64,000 bases of DNA from Palsa-504 sp963819785 (GTDB taxonomy: Bacteria; Actinomycetota; Actinomycetes; Streptosporangiales; Streptosporangiaceae), in NCBI GenBank assembly GCA_963819785.1, contig CAWFXW010000020.1, positions 434,001-498,000 on the forward strand. The letters run 5' to 3'. The translations under genes and the position numbers were made by a program. The notes under the pieces were generated by a model. It saw only the letters and a program-made list of their open reading frames with translations, made no database searches and was not told the origin of the DNA. Of this stretch, positions 41,785 to 51,043 are shown in pieces. Position 1 is the first letter of the stretch, and the number at the start of each line of letters is the position of its first letter.

Positions 41785-43080
41785 GTGGCAGCGGGGCGGC
41801 TGTCGCCGGGTGAGCTGAGCCGACGACGGTCCTGGCTGGTGGTGTTCGTCACCGGCTGGACGTTCACCGTCGCGACCGGGCTCGGGTTCTACTCGCTGCC
41901 GGTGTACCTGCACGTGCTGACCTCGAGCCGGGGCTTCGCGCTCACCACCGTGTCCTACGCGGTCAGCGCGTTCTTCCTGGTCAGCGCCGTGGTCAACGTA
42001 CCGCTCGGGCGGCTGATCCGGCGGGTGCAGCCGCGCTGGGTGATGTTCGGCGGGTCGGTGCTGGCCGCGGTCAGCCTGCTGCTGCTCGGCCGGGTGGGGG
42101 CGGTCTGGGAGCTGTACCTGGACTTCACGATCTTCGGCTGCGGCTTCTCCGCGTCCAGCTACCTGCCGGGCACGGCGGTGATCGTGGGACTCTTCAGCGA
42201 CCTGGGGCGCGGGCGGGCGCTGGCAGTGGCGCTGACCGGCGGGTCGGTGGGCGGGGTGGTGGTGGCGCCGCTGCTGACCCGGGTGGTGGACGCCCGCGGG
42301 CTGGCCGGGACGGCCCCGTGGCTGGGCCTGGCCTACCTGGTCCTGGGCGGGCTGCCGGTGCTGGTGTTCATCCGCGGTCACCTGGCCGCGGCGCCGGTGG
42401 CCGCCGCCTCCGTCGATTCGGAGGCTGCCGGTTCAGAAGCTGCCGGGGGCGTCAGTTATGCGGTGGCGGTCAGGTCTTTCGCGTTCGTCCTGGTCACCGT
42501 GTCGTTCGGCGTGCTGATGGCCGATCAGGTGGGCACTCAGGTCCAGATCGTGTCGATCGGCTCGGCGATGGGGGTGGGCAACGCCGGGATCGCGGTCTCG
42601 ATCATGGCCTCGGCGACCATCGCGGGCCGGCTGATCGGCGCGTTCGCGCTGAGCCGCCTGCCGGTGATCGGGTTCTCGGCGGTCATGGGCGTTTTTCAGG
42701 CGGTTTCTTTCGCGGTGCTCGCTCTGTGGTCGGGGCTGGCGGGGCTGGCCGCGGGCACGGTGCTGTTCGGCATCACGATCGGGAACCTGACCGTGCTGAT
42801 CCCGCTCGTGGTGGTGGAGTTGTTCGGGCTGACGGACTACCCGCGGATCTACGCGGTCAGCCAGTTCGGGGCCAGCGTCGGGACGGCCGGCGGCCCGGCG
42901 GTGCTGGCCTGGCTGCACAGCGGCTTCGGCAGCTACCGCTGGCCGCTGCTGATCCTGGCCGGGATCTCTGTTGCGGCCGCTGTGGCCGTGGCCCGGCTGC
43001 GGCCCGTGGCCGCGTCTGGCGCTGTGGCGGTGGCCGGCGCTACGCCGGCGCCTCCGCCGCGTCCTTCAGCGCCGGCTTGA
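41785..43080 (+). CDS. MFS transporter, monocarboxylate/oxalate-formate-antiporter-like
   Basis: A 431-residue, 12-segment MFS protein: SWLVVFVTGWTFTVATGLGFYSLPVYL in the first helix, VNVPLGRLIRRVQPRWVMFGG as the loop 2-3 motif, a central hydrophilic loop near residues 195-225 and a second six-helix half. The pattern fits the monocarboxylate or oxalate/formate-type antiporters rather than drug exporters. Its GTG start, two bases past the carboxyltransferase stop, suggests coupled translation and a role in moving a carboxylate substrate or product. The last 41 bases overlap the convergent enoyl-CoA hydratase gene. Confidence 0.88.
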   Translation: MAAGRLSPGELSRRRSWLVVFVTGWTFTVATGLGFYSLPVYLHVLTSSRGFALTTVSYAVSAFFLVSAVVNVPLGRLIRRVQPRWVMFGGSVLAAVSLLLLGRVGAVWELYLDFTIFGCGFSASSYLPGTAVIVGLFSDLGRGRALAVALTGGSVGGVVVAPLLTRVVDARGLAGTAPWLGLAYLVLGGLPVLVFIRGHLAAAPVAAASVDSEAAGSEAAGGVSYAVAVRSFAFVLVTVSFGVLMADQVGTQVQIVSIGSAMGVGNAGIAVSIMASATIAGRLIGAFALSRLPVIGFSAVMGVFQAVSFAVLALWSGLAGLAAGTVLFGITIGNLTVLIPLVVVELFGLTDYPRIYAVSQFGASVGTAGGPAVLAWLHSGFGSYRWPLLILAGISVAAAVAVARLRPVAASGAVAVAGATPAPPPRPSAPA

Positions 43081-43949
43081 CCGGGGGGGCCTCGTGCCAC
43101 GGCACGACCCCGAACTCGGGCGTGCCGACCGGGTAGTGGTTCTCGTTGAGTTCGGCCCAGTGCGCGTGGTTGAGCTGGTGCATGGTGAAGCACGCGTTGA
43201 GGGCGTTGTAGAAGCCCATGTTGTCCACGCTCTGGTTCACCGACTCCTTGATCAGCAGCGCGGCCATGGTGGTGGTCTGGGCGATGCGGCGGGCGAAGGC
43301 CAGGGTCTGTTCGGACAGTTCGTCGACCGGGAAGACCTTGCTGACCATGCCCAGCCGGTGCGCCTCGTGCACGTCGATCGAGTCGCCGGTGAGCAGGAGT
43401 TCCTTGGCCTTGCGCGGGCCGAACTCCCAGGGGTGGGCGAAGTACTCCACGCCGCACATGCCCAGCCTGGTCCCCACCACGTCGGCGAAGCTGGCGTCGT
43501 CGGCGGCCACGATCAGGTCGCAGGCCCACATCAGCATCAGGCCGGCCGCGAACACCGTGCCCTGCACCTGGGCGATGGTGATCTTGCGCAGGTTGCGCCA
43601 GCGCAGGGTGTTCTGGAAGAAGTAGTGCCACTCCTGGAGCATTCTCGACTCTCGCAGCCTTGCGGCTCCCGCCGTTGATCTTTACCGACGGATGCTGGCT
43701 GGGGCCGGGCAGGTACTCCTCGCGCGACTCCCGTGAGCCCATGTCGTGGCCGGAGGAGAACAGCGGCCCGGCCCCGCACAAGATGACCACTCGCACGGTG
43801 TCGTCGGCTTCGGCCTGGCCGAACGCGTCGTCGAGCTCGACCAGCAGGCCGCGGTTCTGCGCGTTCCTGGTCCGGGGCCGGTCCAGGGTGATCCTGGCGA
43901 TGAGGCCGTCGTCGAGCAGCTCATACCTGATGTATTTGTACTCGGGCAT
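43040..43949 (-). pseudogene. Enoyl-CoA hydratase, one frameshift
   Basis: A crotonase-family gene read in two frames. From ATG 43949 (GAAGGGA upstream): EYKYIRYELLDDGLIARITLDRPRTRNAQN, then ILCGAGPLFSSGHDMGSRESREEYL to about 43655. The frame then shifts by one base near the Arg-Lys-Ala codons, and continues as LRESRMLQEWHYFFQNTLRWRNLRK, ITIAQVQGTVFAAGLMLMWACDLIVAADDASF down to a TAG at 43040. With the single base restored the protein is about 302 residues, normal for this crotonase branch. Either a sequencing error or an inactivating indel. Its end overlaps the MFS gene by 41 bases. Confidence 0.82.
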
Positions 43950-43971
43950 CGCGGTGTGGTCCCTTCTTTGT

Positions 43972-44844
43972 TTAATGTTCCGTGGCCGGGGCGGCGGCCT
44001 GGACGAGGGGGATCACGTCCGTGCCGAAGCGGGCCAGGGTGTCCGGCGTCCCGAAGTCGGAGAACTGGAGGTAGAACCGCTCCACCCCGCGGTCCCGCAG
44101 GCCGGTGAGGGCGTCCGCGACGTCAGTGGCGGTGCCGGTGATCACGCCGCCCCAGCCGCCGAAGCGGCGCTTGGTCAGGGCGGTCACGTCCGGCGCGCCG
44201 GCGGCGGTGGCGGCCAGGCCCACCGGGTGCTGGGTGGAGATCCGGGCCTTCCCGGCCAGCGGTTTTAGCTGGTCAAACCGGTCGAAGGCGTAGCCGGGGC
44301 AGTTCCACCAGTCGGCGTACCTGGCCACCAGGGGCATGGTCAGCCGGGCACCGCCGCCGCCGATGAGCACGGGAATCCGGCCGTTCAGGGGTCGCGGGGT
44401 GAGCTGGGCACCGCGGAGCGTGACGAAGTCGCCGTCGAAGTCGGCCGGCTCGCCGGTGAACAGGGCCTGCCACAGGTTCAGGTACTCCTCGAGCCGGGCC
44501 GACCGGCGGGCCGGCGCTTCGGTTGGCAGGCCGAACCTTTCCAGCTCGCCGGGCACGGAGCCCCAGCCGATGCCCAGCTCGAACCGGCCGCCGGACAGGT
44601 GGTCGAGGCTGACCATCTCCTTGGCCAGCACGGACGGATGCCGGAAGGAGGAGCACAGGACCAGGTGGCTGATCTTCAGCCTGGTGGTGCTGGCGGCGAG
44701 CGCGGCGGCGGTGGTCATCGCGTCGTAAGAGTCGGCCGACGGCAGCGCGGGCGGAGCGAAGTGATCCATCAGCGCGATGCCGTCGAACCCGGCCTGTTCG
44801 GCGGCCCGGGCGCGCTCGACGATGGTGCCGAACGGCATGCGCAT
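43972..44844 (-). CDS. LLM-class (F420-dependent-type) oxidoreductase
   Basis: A 290-residue luciferase-like TIM-barrel protein: ERARAAEQAGFDGIALMDHFAPPA, HLVLCSSFRHPSVLAKEMVSLDHLSGGRFELGIGWG and PLNGRIPVLIGGGGARLTMPLVARYADWWNC. Such actinobacterial members use F420 or FMN to reduce or oxygenate a substrate. The conserved strand before it (PEFWLYLPQ) is in frame upstream of Met 44844 but closes at a TGA without a start. An ATG with a good RBS at 44908 lies in another frame, so a missing or extra base in the repeat GGACAAGCAGGGACAAGCAG probably hides the true start. The gene diverges from the thiolase-like gene. Confidence 0.85.
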   Translation of the reverse strand: MRMPFGTIVERARAAEQAGFDGIALMDHFAPPALPSADSYDAMTTAAALAASTTRLKISHLVLCSSFRHPSVLAKEMVSLDHLSGGRFELGIGWGSVPGELERFGLPTEAPARRSARLEEYLNLWQALFTGEPADFDGDFVTLRGAQLTPRPLNGRIPVLIGGGGARLTMPLVARYADWWNCPGYAFDRFDQLKPLAGKARISTQHPVGLAATAAGAPDVTALTKRRFGGWGGVITGTATDVADALTGLRDRGVERFYLQFSDFGTPDTLARFGTDVIPLVQAAAPATEH

Positions 44845-44908
44845 CTGCGGGAGGTACAGCCAGAATTCGGGTCCTGCTTGTCCCTGCTTGTCCTGCTCCG
44901 GAGGTCAT

Positions 44909-45002
44909 GATCCGCTCCCGTGCCAGCAGATAGTGCAATACTTATATACTCGTCGTACTATAACAGCGTAGACCACGGAACTGGGCCTGTGGAGGTCAGC
45001 AG
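44909..45002 (+). promoter_or_regulatory. AT-rich divergent promoter region, LLM gene and thiolase-like gene
   Basis: A block at 44933-44970 (GCAATACTTATATACTCG, TACTATAACAG) is the only AT-rich sequence between the divergent genes; GGAGG precedes the thiolase-like ATG. Individual boxes cannot be fixed with certainty. Confidence 0.4.
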
Positions 45003-46175
45003 ATGGGTTACGCGCAGCGGCGGGCCGCGATCGTCGGGGTATATACCACCGAGCAGGCCAGGTTCATGGACCGGACGGGGATATCGCTCCAGCTGGAGTC
45101 CATCAGGGGCGCCCTGGACGACGCCGGGCTGACCCCGGCCGACGTGGATGGCGTGATCCCCCTGGACCAGGCGCCGTACGGCCGCATGACCAACGCGCAC
45201 ATGTTCTGGGCCGAGCAGCTGGGCGAGCGCCCCATCACGTTCATGGACATCGGGCTGGCCTCCGGCGGCCTGGCCAAGGCGGCGCTGGCGGTGTCGGCCG
45301 GGATGTGCAACGTGGCCGTCCTGTTCTGGGGCAAGGCGGGCTGGCAGCTCGGGCCGCGCGGCACGCAGGTGCCGGACCGCGCGCCGCGGGTGGAGGAGTT
45401 CAGCTGGCAGCTGGCCGGCGGGTACTACACGACCTGGTACGCGCTGTGGGCGCAGCGGTACATGCACGAGTTCAAGGTCACCAGCGAGGACCTGGCCGAG
45501 GTGGCGGTGACGCACCGCTACCACGCTACGCTCAATCCCGCCTCACTGATGGGCCGGCGCGGCGAGATCACCGTCGAGGACGTGGTGACCTCACGGATGA
45601 TCGCGGACCCGCTGCACCTGCTGGACTGCGCCCTGGACAACGACGGCGGGTACGCCATCGTGGTGGCGTCCGAGGAGGTGGCGCGGTCCTGCCGCACGAC
45701 GCCGGTCTGGGTGCTCGGCGGGGCCGAGGCGGCCTACACCGACGCCTACACCACGATCGACGTGCCGTGGTTCCCCGAGGGCGGGAAGGCGGTGCGACGG
45801 ACCGCGGACATGGCGTTCTCGATCGCCGGGGTCAGCCGGGACGACATCGACGTCGGCGGGCTGTACGACTGCTTCACCATCACCATGCTGCGCGACCTGG
45901 AGGAGATGGGCTTCTGCGCGCTGGGCGAGGGTGCTTCGTACTTTGCCGAGGGCCACACCCGGCTCGGCGGGTCGATGCCGTGCAACACCGACGGCGGGCT
46001 GCTGTCGAACAGCCATTGCACCCACCCGTCCGGAATGCACACGATTGAGGTCGTGCGCCAGCTCCGCGGCGAGTGCGGTGACCGGCAGGTCCCGAACGCC
46101 CGGATCGGCATCTCCCTGGCCCAGGGAATGGCCGTGCACGGCCACGCGGGCACCTTGATCATGGCCCGGGACTGA
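45003..46175 (+). CDS. Thiolase-fold protein, Ltp2-type (lipid-transfer-protein-like)
   Basis: A 390-residue thiolase-fold protein: RRAAIVGVYTTEQARFMDRT, LESIRGALDDAGLTPADVDGVIPLD, VTSEDLAEVAVTHRYHATLNP, VGGLYDCFTITMLRDLEEMGFCALGEG and PCNTDGGLLSNSHCTHPSGMHTIEVV. The nucleophilic Cys of thiolases (CASG) is replaced by Leu (GLASGG), so it should not thiolyse. Cys-less relatives such as Ltp2 catalyse retro-aldol cleavage of beta-hydroxyacyl-CoA in steroid side-chain breakdown, usually with a DUF35 partner, which I do not see here. The aldehyde dehydrogenase and split MaoC genes downstream fit a hydrate, cleave, oxidise sequence. Confidence 0.87.
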   Translation: MGYAQRRAAIVGVYTTEQARFMDRTGISLQLESIRGALDDAGLTPADVDGVIPLDQAPYGRMTNAHMFWAEQLGERPITFMDIGLASGGLAKAALAVSAGMCNVAVLFWGKAGWQLGPRGTQVPDRAPRVEEFSWQLAGGYYTTWYALWAQRYMHEFKVTSEDLAEVAVTHRYHATLNPASLMGRRGEITVEDVVTSRMIADPLHLLDCALDNDGGYAIVVASEEVARSCRTTPVWVLGGAEAAYTDAYTTIDVPWFPEGGKAVRRTADMAFSIAGVSRDDIDVGGLYDCFTITMLRDLEEMGFCALGEGASYFAEGHTRLGGSMPCNTDGGLLSNSHCTHPSGMHTIEVVRQLRGECGDRQVPNARIGISLAQGMAVHGHAGTLIMARD

Positions 46176-46344
46176 GCTGGGCTGGATGCGGACCCGGCGG
46201 CGCCAGCGTCGCGGACCGCCGGGTGAGCGGCGGCGGCCCGGCGCCGACGGGCGGTCCGCACCAGCGCGTACTGCACAGATATGCTTCTTTAGTCTATACT
46301 TGCACAACTACCAAATGATGCGCCCGACGGAGTGGGAGGCCCAG

Positions 46345-47804
46345 ATGGCAATACCGGAGGTAGGCTCGGGGACTCTCTACATCGACGGTAAATGGCGTCA
46401 TTCGGCTTCGGGCCAAACGTTTGCAGTGACCAATCCGGCGACCTCGCAGGTGCTGGCGCAGATCAGCGCGGCGGAAACCGAGGACGTGCGGGACGCGGTG
46501 AACGCCGCGGGCAACGCGTTCGCGTCCTGGTCGGCGCGGACCGCGTACGAGCGGGCGGGCTACCTGTACGACGCGCACCGGCTGATGCGCGAGCGGGCCG
46601 ACGAGCTCGCCCACCTGATGACCACCGAGCAGGGCAAGCCGCTGCGCACGGCGCGGATCGAGGTGCAGTACGCGGCGGACTTCCTGATCTGGTTCGCCGA
46701 GGAGGCCAAGCGCGTCTACGGGTCCACGATCCCCTCGGCCCGCGCCGACCAGCGGTTCCTGGTCCTGCACCAGCCGGTGGGCGTGGTCGGCGCCGTCACC
46801 CCGTGGAACTACCCGATCTCGATGCTGACCAGGAAGATCGGCCCGGCGCTCGCGGCCGGCTGCACGGTGGTGCTCAAGCCGGCCAAGCAGACGCCGCTGT
46901 GCGCGGTCGAGGTGTTCCGGATCCTGCACGAGGTCGGGCGTGCCGGCCGGCGTGGTCAACCTGGTCACCGCGCGGACAGGCCAGGATCGTGGGGGACGAG
47001 TTCCTGCGCAACCCGCTGGTGCGCAAGCTCACCTTCACCGGCTCCACCGAGATCGGCAAGCAGCTGGCCCAGGGCGCGGCTGCCCGATCAAGCGGGTCTC
47101 GCTCGAGCTGGGCGGGCACGCGCCGTTCATCGTGTTCGCCGACGCCGACCCGGCGCACGCCGCGCGCGGCGCGTCCCTGGTCAAGTTCCTCAACACCGGC
47201 CAGGCCTGCATCTGCCCCAACCGGATCTTCGTGCACCGGTCGATCGCGGAGCCGTTCCTGTCCGTGCTGGCCGAGCGGGTCGGCCGGCTGAAGGCCGGGA
47301 ACGGCCTGGAGGAGGGCGTCACGATCGGCCCGCTGATCGACGAGGGCGCGCTGGCCAAGATGGACGAGCACGTGACCGACGCGGTGGGCAAGGGGGCGAC
47401 GCTGGTCTGCGGCGGTCAGCGGCTGACCGGCGAAGCCTACGACGCGGGTACCTTCTTCGCCCCGACCGTGCTGACCGACGTCACGCCGGAGATGGTGATC
47501 TACCGGGAGGAGACGTTCGGCCCGATCGCGCCGGTGATCATCTTCGACGACGAGGACGAGGTGATCAAGATGGCCAACGACACGGACTACGGCCTGGCCG
47601 CGTACCTCTACACCAAGGACATCTCCCGGGCCATCCGGGTCAGCGAGGCGCTGCGGTTCGCCATCGTGGGCGTCAACGACATCAACCCGACGTCGGCGGC
47701 GGCCCCGTTCGGCGGGATGAAGGAGAGCGGTCTCGGGCCGAGAGGGCGGCCAGGAGGGCATCGCCGAGTACCTGGAGACCAAGCTGGTCGGCATCAGCGT
47801 CTGA
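46345..47804 (+). pseudogene. Aldehyde dehydrogenase, four frame breaks
   Basis: An ALDH-superfamily gene of normal length (about 486 residues when repaired). From ATG 46345 (GGGAGG upstream) it reads TLYIDGKWRHSASGQTFAV, GAVTPWNYPISMLTRKIGPALAAGCTVVLKPA. Frames change near 46936, 46983 and 47090 and again near 47745. The joined product has VPAGVVNLVTA, FLRNPLVRKLTFTGSTEIGKQLAQG, VSLELGGHAPFIVF with the general-base Glu, NTGQACICPNRI with the catalytic Cys, EETFGPIAPV and QEGIAEYLETKLVGISV before a TGA at 47802. Four breaks in one gene are unusual; catalytic residues survive, which favours base-calling errors. It would oxidise an aldehyde, possibly one released by the upstream aldolase-like protein. 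Confidence 0.82.
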
Positions 47805-47879
47805 CCACGCCGGGCGGGCCATGGTGGGACGCTTGACGGTGATGGCGTGGCCCGTGGCGGCTCGGGCGAGGCGGGACTC

Positions 47880-47910
47880 TTGACATCGAAATGATCGAAA
47901 CATGTAGAAT
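47880..47910 (+). promoter_or_regulatory. Promoter of the split MaoC operon
   Basis: -35 TTGACA (47880-47885), 19-bp spacer holding two ATCGAAA copies, -10 TAGAAT (47905-47910), then AT-rich GATTTTACTATAGAG. Confidence 0.6.
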
Positions 47911-48020
47911 GATTTTACTATAGAGTAAGCATCGAGGCGGTGGCGAGGTCGACCGGGAGACCCGACGCGGTTGACCGCCGAACAGGCCTAGGCAGCCGTT
48001 TCCAGGAGGAGGAGCCGCAG

Positions 48021-48537
48021 ATGGCGAAGACCAATATCTCGGAGGCGATGCAGGCGGCGATCGGCGGTGAGCTGAGCCGCAGCACGTCGTTCCCGATCAC
48101 CGACTCAGATATCCGCCGGTGGGCGGTGGCGATCTACTACCCGGAGGACCCGCCCCGGCTGTTCTGGGATGCGGACTATGCCGCGCAGACCCGGTACGGC
48201 GGCCTCGTGGCTCCGGAGGAGTTCAACCCGTTCGCCTGGATGACCGCAGACGGACCCCGGAAGGTCACTCGGCGGCGGCCACAACCCCGACCTGACCGAG
48301 ATCACGCTCGGCATCGAGGGCCCAGGACTGAAGTTCCAGCTCAACGGCGGCTCCGAGGTCGAGTACGGGGTCCGCATGCGGCCCGGTGACGTCATCACGT
48401 CGGTCCGCAGCCTGGCCGGCTACTCCGAGCGCGAGGGCCGGCTCGGCCTGATGCTCTTCACCCAGTCGCAGGACCTGTGGACGAACCAGAACAACGAGGT
48501 CGTGAAGACCACCACGTCGACCCTGATTCGCTACTGA
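48021..48537 (+). pseudogene. MaoC-like hydratase subunit (N-terminal hotdog), one frameshift
   Basis: From ATG 48021 (GGAGGAGGAG upstream): RSTSFPITDSDIRRWAVAIYYPEDPP, then FWDADYAAQTRYGGLVAPEEFNPFAWM, the N-terminal hotdog of actinobacterial split MaoC hydratases. One extra base near 48270 moves the frame to LGGGHNPDLTEITLGIEGPGL and on to SEVEYGVRMRPGDVITSVRSLAGYSEREG, ending at a TGA at 48535. Repaired length is 171 residues. It should pair with the protein of the next gene as an enoyl-CoA hydratase, like ChsH1/ChsH2 in steroid side-chain degradation. Probably a sequencing error, since both parts are well conserved. Confidence 0.82.
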
Positions 48538-48574
48538 GAGCATCAGGACAATCAGGACAGGAAGGGAGCTGGCA

Positions 48575-49000
48575 GTGAGCCAGGCAACCGTGAGCGAACT
48601 GACGGTCGGCATGGAGATACCGGAGTTCCAGCGCGCCACCGGACTGCACAACTGGAATCGGTATGCGGCGGTCAACTACGAGTTCGTTGACATCCACATG
48701 GACGACGAGGCCGGCAAGGCGGCCGGTTACCCCACGGCGTTCGGCATGGGTAACCTGCAGTGGTCGTACCTGCACGCCCTGCTGCGGCAGTGGATCGGCG
48801 ACGAGGGCCGGATCATCCGGCTTGGCTGCCAGTTCCGGGCGCCCAACACCAAGGGCATGATCGTGACGGCGCACGGCAAGGTCACCGCGATCCGCGAGGA
48901 AGACGGCGAGACGATCGTGGACCTGGAGATCTGGACCGACAACGACTCCGGCAAGATCATGGCGCCGGGCACCGCCACCGTGGCGCTGCCGCGCGGCTGA
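48575..49000 (+). CDS. MaoC-like hydratase subunit (C-terminal hotdog)
   Basis: A 141-residue single hotdog protein: RATGLHNWNRYAAVNYEFVDIHMDDEAGKAAGYPTAFGMGNL is the hydratase-2 helix with the Asp and His of the catalytic dyad region, followed by CQFRAPNTKGMIVTAHGKVTAIREEDG. GTG start at 48575, with AAGGGAG six bases upstream, 37 bases after the preceding subunit. The pair likely hydrates a bulky 2-enoyl-CoA, providing the beta-hydroxyacyl-CoA that the Cys-less thiolase-fold protein upstream could cleave. Confidence 0.88.
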   Translation: MSQATVSELTVGMEIPEFQRATGLHNWNRYAAVNYEFVDIHMDDEAGKAAGYPTAFGMGNLQWSYLHALLRQWIGDEGRIIRLGCQFRAPNTKGMIVTAHGKVTAIREEDGETIVDLEIWTDNDSGKIMAPGTATVALPRG

Positions 49001-49129
49001 GAGCATGGCGCGCTGCGGCGCGGGTGACCGCGCTGCGGCGCGCTGAGCCATGTCGGGGCCTCAGTCGCGAGTTGTCCTGGGCGGGGCCCCGAGCCATATC
49101 GAGATCATGAAAGGGCTAGGGACAGAAGC

Positions 49130-49810
49130 ATGGAAGCTTGCCCGGTGCTGCTGGTGCATGGCTTTGCTTCGTCGGCCGAGCACAACTGGCGGCAGCCGGG
49201 CTGGCTCGACCTGCTGGCCGAGGCAGGCCGGGAGACGATCGCCGTGGACCTGCTCGGCCACGGCCGCGCCCCGCGCCCCACGTCCCCGGCCGACTACGAG
49301 GCGGTGGAGGACCGGGTGGCCGCGGACATCGCTGGCTACGGGCTCCTCGACGCGGTGGGCTTCTCCGCCGGGGCGCACGTCCTGCTGCGGCTGGCCGCCG
49401 CCGAGCCGCAGCGGTTCCGCCGGCTGGCCCTGCTCGGCATCGGGGCGAGCGTCGTGACCGGAGGCGGCGGCGGCGCGGGACCTATCATCGCCGCGCTGGA
49501 GGGCAACCCGGACCCGGAGGACATCCACGGCGTGGTCTTCCGCAGGCTGGCCGACGGCCTGGGGAACGACCGCGCCGCGCTCGTCGCCTTCCTGCGCCGG
49601 CCGCAACGGCCGCTGACCCGCGATGACCTGGCCCGGATCTCCTGCCCGGTGCTGGTGGTGGTGGGCGACAAGGATCCGGCCGGGCCGGGTGAGCCCCTGG
49701 TCGCCGCGCTACCCGACGCGCGACTGGTCACGCTGCGCGGCGCGGATCACTTCAGCACACCCGCCGACGTGCGGTGCATGCAGGCCGTGCTGGGCTTCCT
49801 GGACGGCTGA
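49130..49810 (+). CDS. Alpha/beta hydrolase
   Basis: A 226-residue alpha/beta hydrolase: VLLVHGFASSAEHNW (oxyanion loop HGF), the nucleophile elbow GFSAGA with Ser79, then PVLVVVGDKDPAGP with the acid and RGADHFSTP with the His. Catalytic triad complete. A Gly-rich loop (TGGGGGAGP) follows the sixth strand in the cap position, so the cap is short. Substrate unknown; thioester, lactone or ester hydrolysis are all possible in this setting. It converges with the MoxR gene at 49825 with 14 bases between stops. Confidence 0.87.
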   Translation: MEACPVLLVHGFASSAEHNWRQPGWLDLLAEAGRETIAVDLLGHGRAPRPTSPADYEAVEDRVAADIAGYGLLDAVGFSAGAHVLLRLAAAEPQRFRRLALLGIGASVVTGGGGGAGPIIAALEGNPDPEDIHGVVFRRLADGLGNDRAALVAFLRRPQRPLTRDDLARISCPVLVVVGDKDPAGPGEPLVAALPDARLVTLRGADHFSTPADVRCMQAVLGFLDG

Positions 49811-49824
49811 GCTGGCGCTCCGGG

Positions 49825-50748
49825 TCAGGGCAACTGGCCGCGGGACAGCTGGGCGGTGGACAGCTCGATGTCGGACTGGTAGCTGAGCAGCAAGCGCAGC
49901 GAGTCAGCGACCAGCCCCGCGTCCAAGTCCTCAGCTCCCAGCGAGAGCAGCGTCTTGGCCCACTCCAGGGTCTGCGCCACCGAGGGCTGCTGACGCAGGT
50001 CCAGCCGACGCAGCGACCCCACGATGGCTGCGATCTGCTCGGCCAGATGCTCCGAGATCCCCGGTACCCGCGTCCGGACGATCTCCCGCTCCCGCTCGGC
50101 GGGCGGGTAGTCGATATAGAGGTACAGGCACCTGCGGCGGAGCGCCTCCGAGAGGTCCCGGGAGCTGTTGGAGGTGAGAAAGACCAGGGGGATCTGCAGT
50201 CCCGACACCGTGCCGATCTCCGGAATGGAGACCTGGTAGTCGGACAGGATCTCCAGCAGGAGGGCCTCGGCCTCGATGTCGAGCCGGTCGACCTCGTCGA
50301 TCAGCAAGACCACCGGCTGCGGTGACCGGATAGCATCCAGCAGCGGCCGGGGCAGCAGGAAATCCTCGGTGAAGATGCCGGACTCCAGGTCGGCCCAGTT
50401 CCCCGCGCGGCGCACCGTGCCCACGTTGTCGGCCAGGATGCGCAGGAGTTGCTTCTGGTAGTTCCACTCGTACAGCGCCTTGCCCTCGTCCAGGCCCTCA
50501 TAGCACTGCAGCCGGATCAGCCGGGCCCCGGTCATGGCCGCCGTACTCTTGGCCAGCTCGGTCTTACCGGTCCCGGTCGGGCCCTCGATGAGGACCGGCT
50601 TGCCGAGCTGATCGGCCAGGCGCAGGACTCCGCAGGCGTGCTCGCCGGCCAGGTAGCCCACGCCGCGCAGCAGGTCCGAGATCTGTCCGGCGGAGGTGAA
50701 CCACTGAGCGCGCGCGCTAGGTCCGGCGGTCCCGATCTCGGCTGTCAT
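49825..50748 (-). CDS. MoxR family AAA+ ATPase (CoxD-like), second copy
   Basis: A 307-residue paralogue of the MoxR at 37704. It has GPTGTGKTE (Walker A), LIRLQCYEGLDEGKALYEWNYQKQLL, VVLLIDEVDRL (Walker B), FLTSNSSRD and the RRC arginine motif. ATG 50748 is preceded by GGGAG; in-frame codons further upstream lie in the ETF promoter region. No VWA gene adjoins it. The orphan VWA at 25373 lacks a MoxR, so the two probably form a second CoxD/CoxE-like machine whose genes have been separated. Confidence 0.92.
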   Translation of the reverse strand: MTAEIGTAGPSARAQWFTSAGQISDLLRGVGYLAGEHACGVLRLADQLGKPVLIEGPTGTGKTELAKSTAAMTGARLIRLQCYEGLDEGKALYEWNYQKQLLRILADNVGTVRRAGNWADLESGIFTEDFLLPRPLLDAIRSPQPVVLLIDEVDRLDIEAEALLLEILSDYQVSIPEIGTVSGLQIPLVFLTSNSSRDLSEALRRRCLYLYIDYPPAEREREIVRTRVPGISEHLAEQIAAIVGSLRRLDLRQQPSVAQTLEWAKTLLSLGAEDLDAGLVADSLRLLLSYQSDIELSTAQLSRGQLP

Positions 50749-50963
50749 CAACGCTCCCTGGCCTGCGCTCCGGGCGCAAAGCTTTGACGGTCTGCGAAAT
50801 ATCGTCTCATTTCTGGCGGCTGGTTTCCAGTTGAGGGGTGGGTGCGGGCGGGGCGCGGTTCCGGCGCTGGCGCGGTTCGGAGGGCGACAGGGTGCGGGCC
50901 GACCCGGGTTGGCGGCGGGCCCGGAGTTGGCGGTGGGCGGGAGCGGGCTGGGTGCCCGGGCTC

Positions 50964-51012
50964 TTGACCAGGGGGCGCAGGCTTCGGTAATTTGAAATGA
51001 ATCGAATAATTG
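50964..51012 (+). promoter_or_regulatory. ETF promoter with operator motif
   Basis: -35 TTGACC (50964-50969), 18-bp spacer, -10 TAATTT (50988-50993), then ATCGAATAATTG (51001-51012), identical over 12 bases to the site at 40267. Confidence 0.75.
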
Positions 51013-51043
51013 CGGACACGTATCTAGACCCGCGAGGTGTCTG

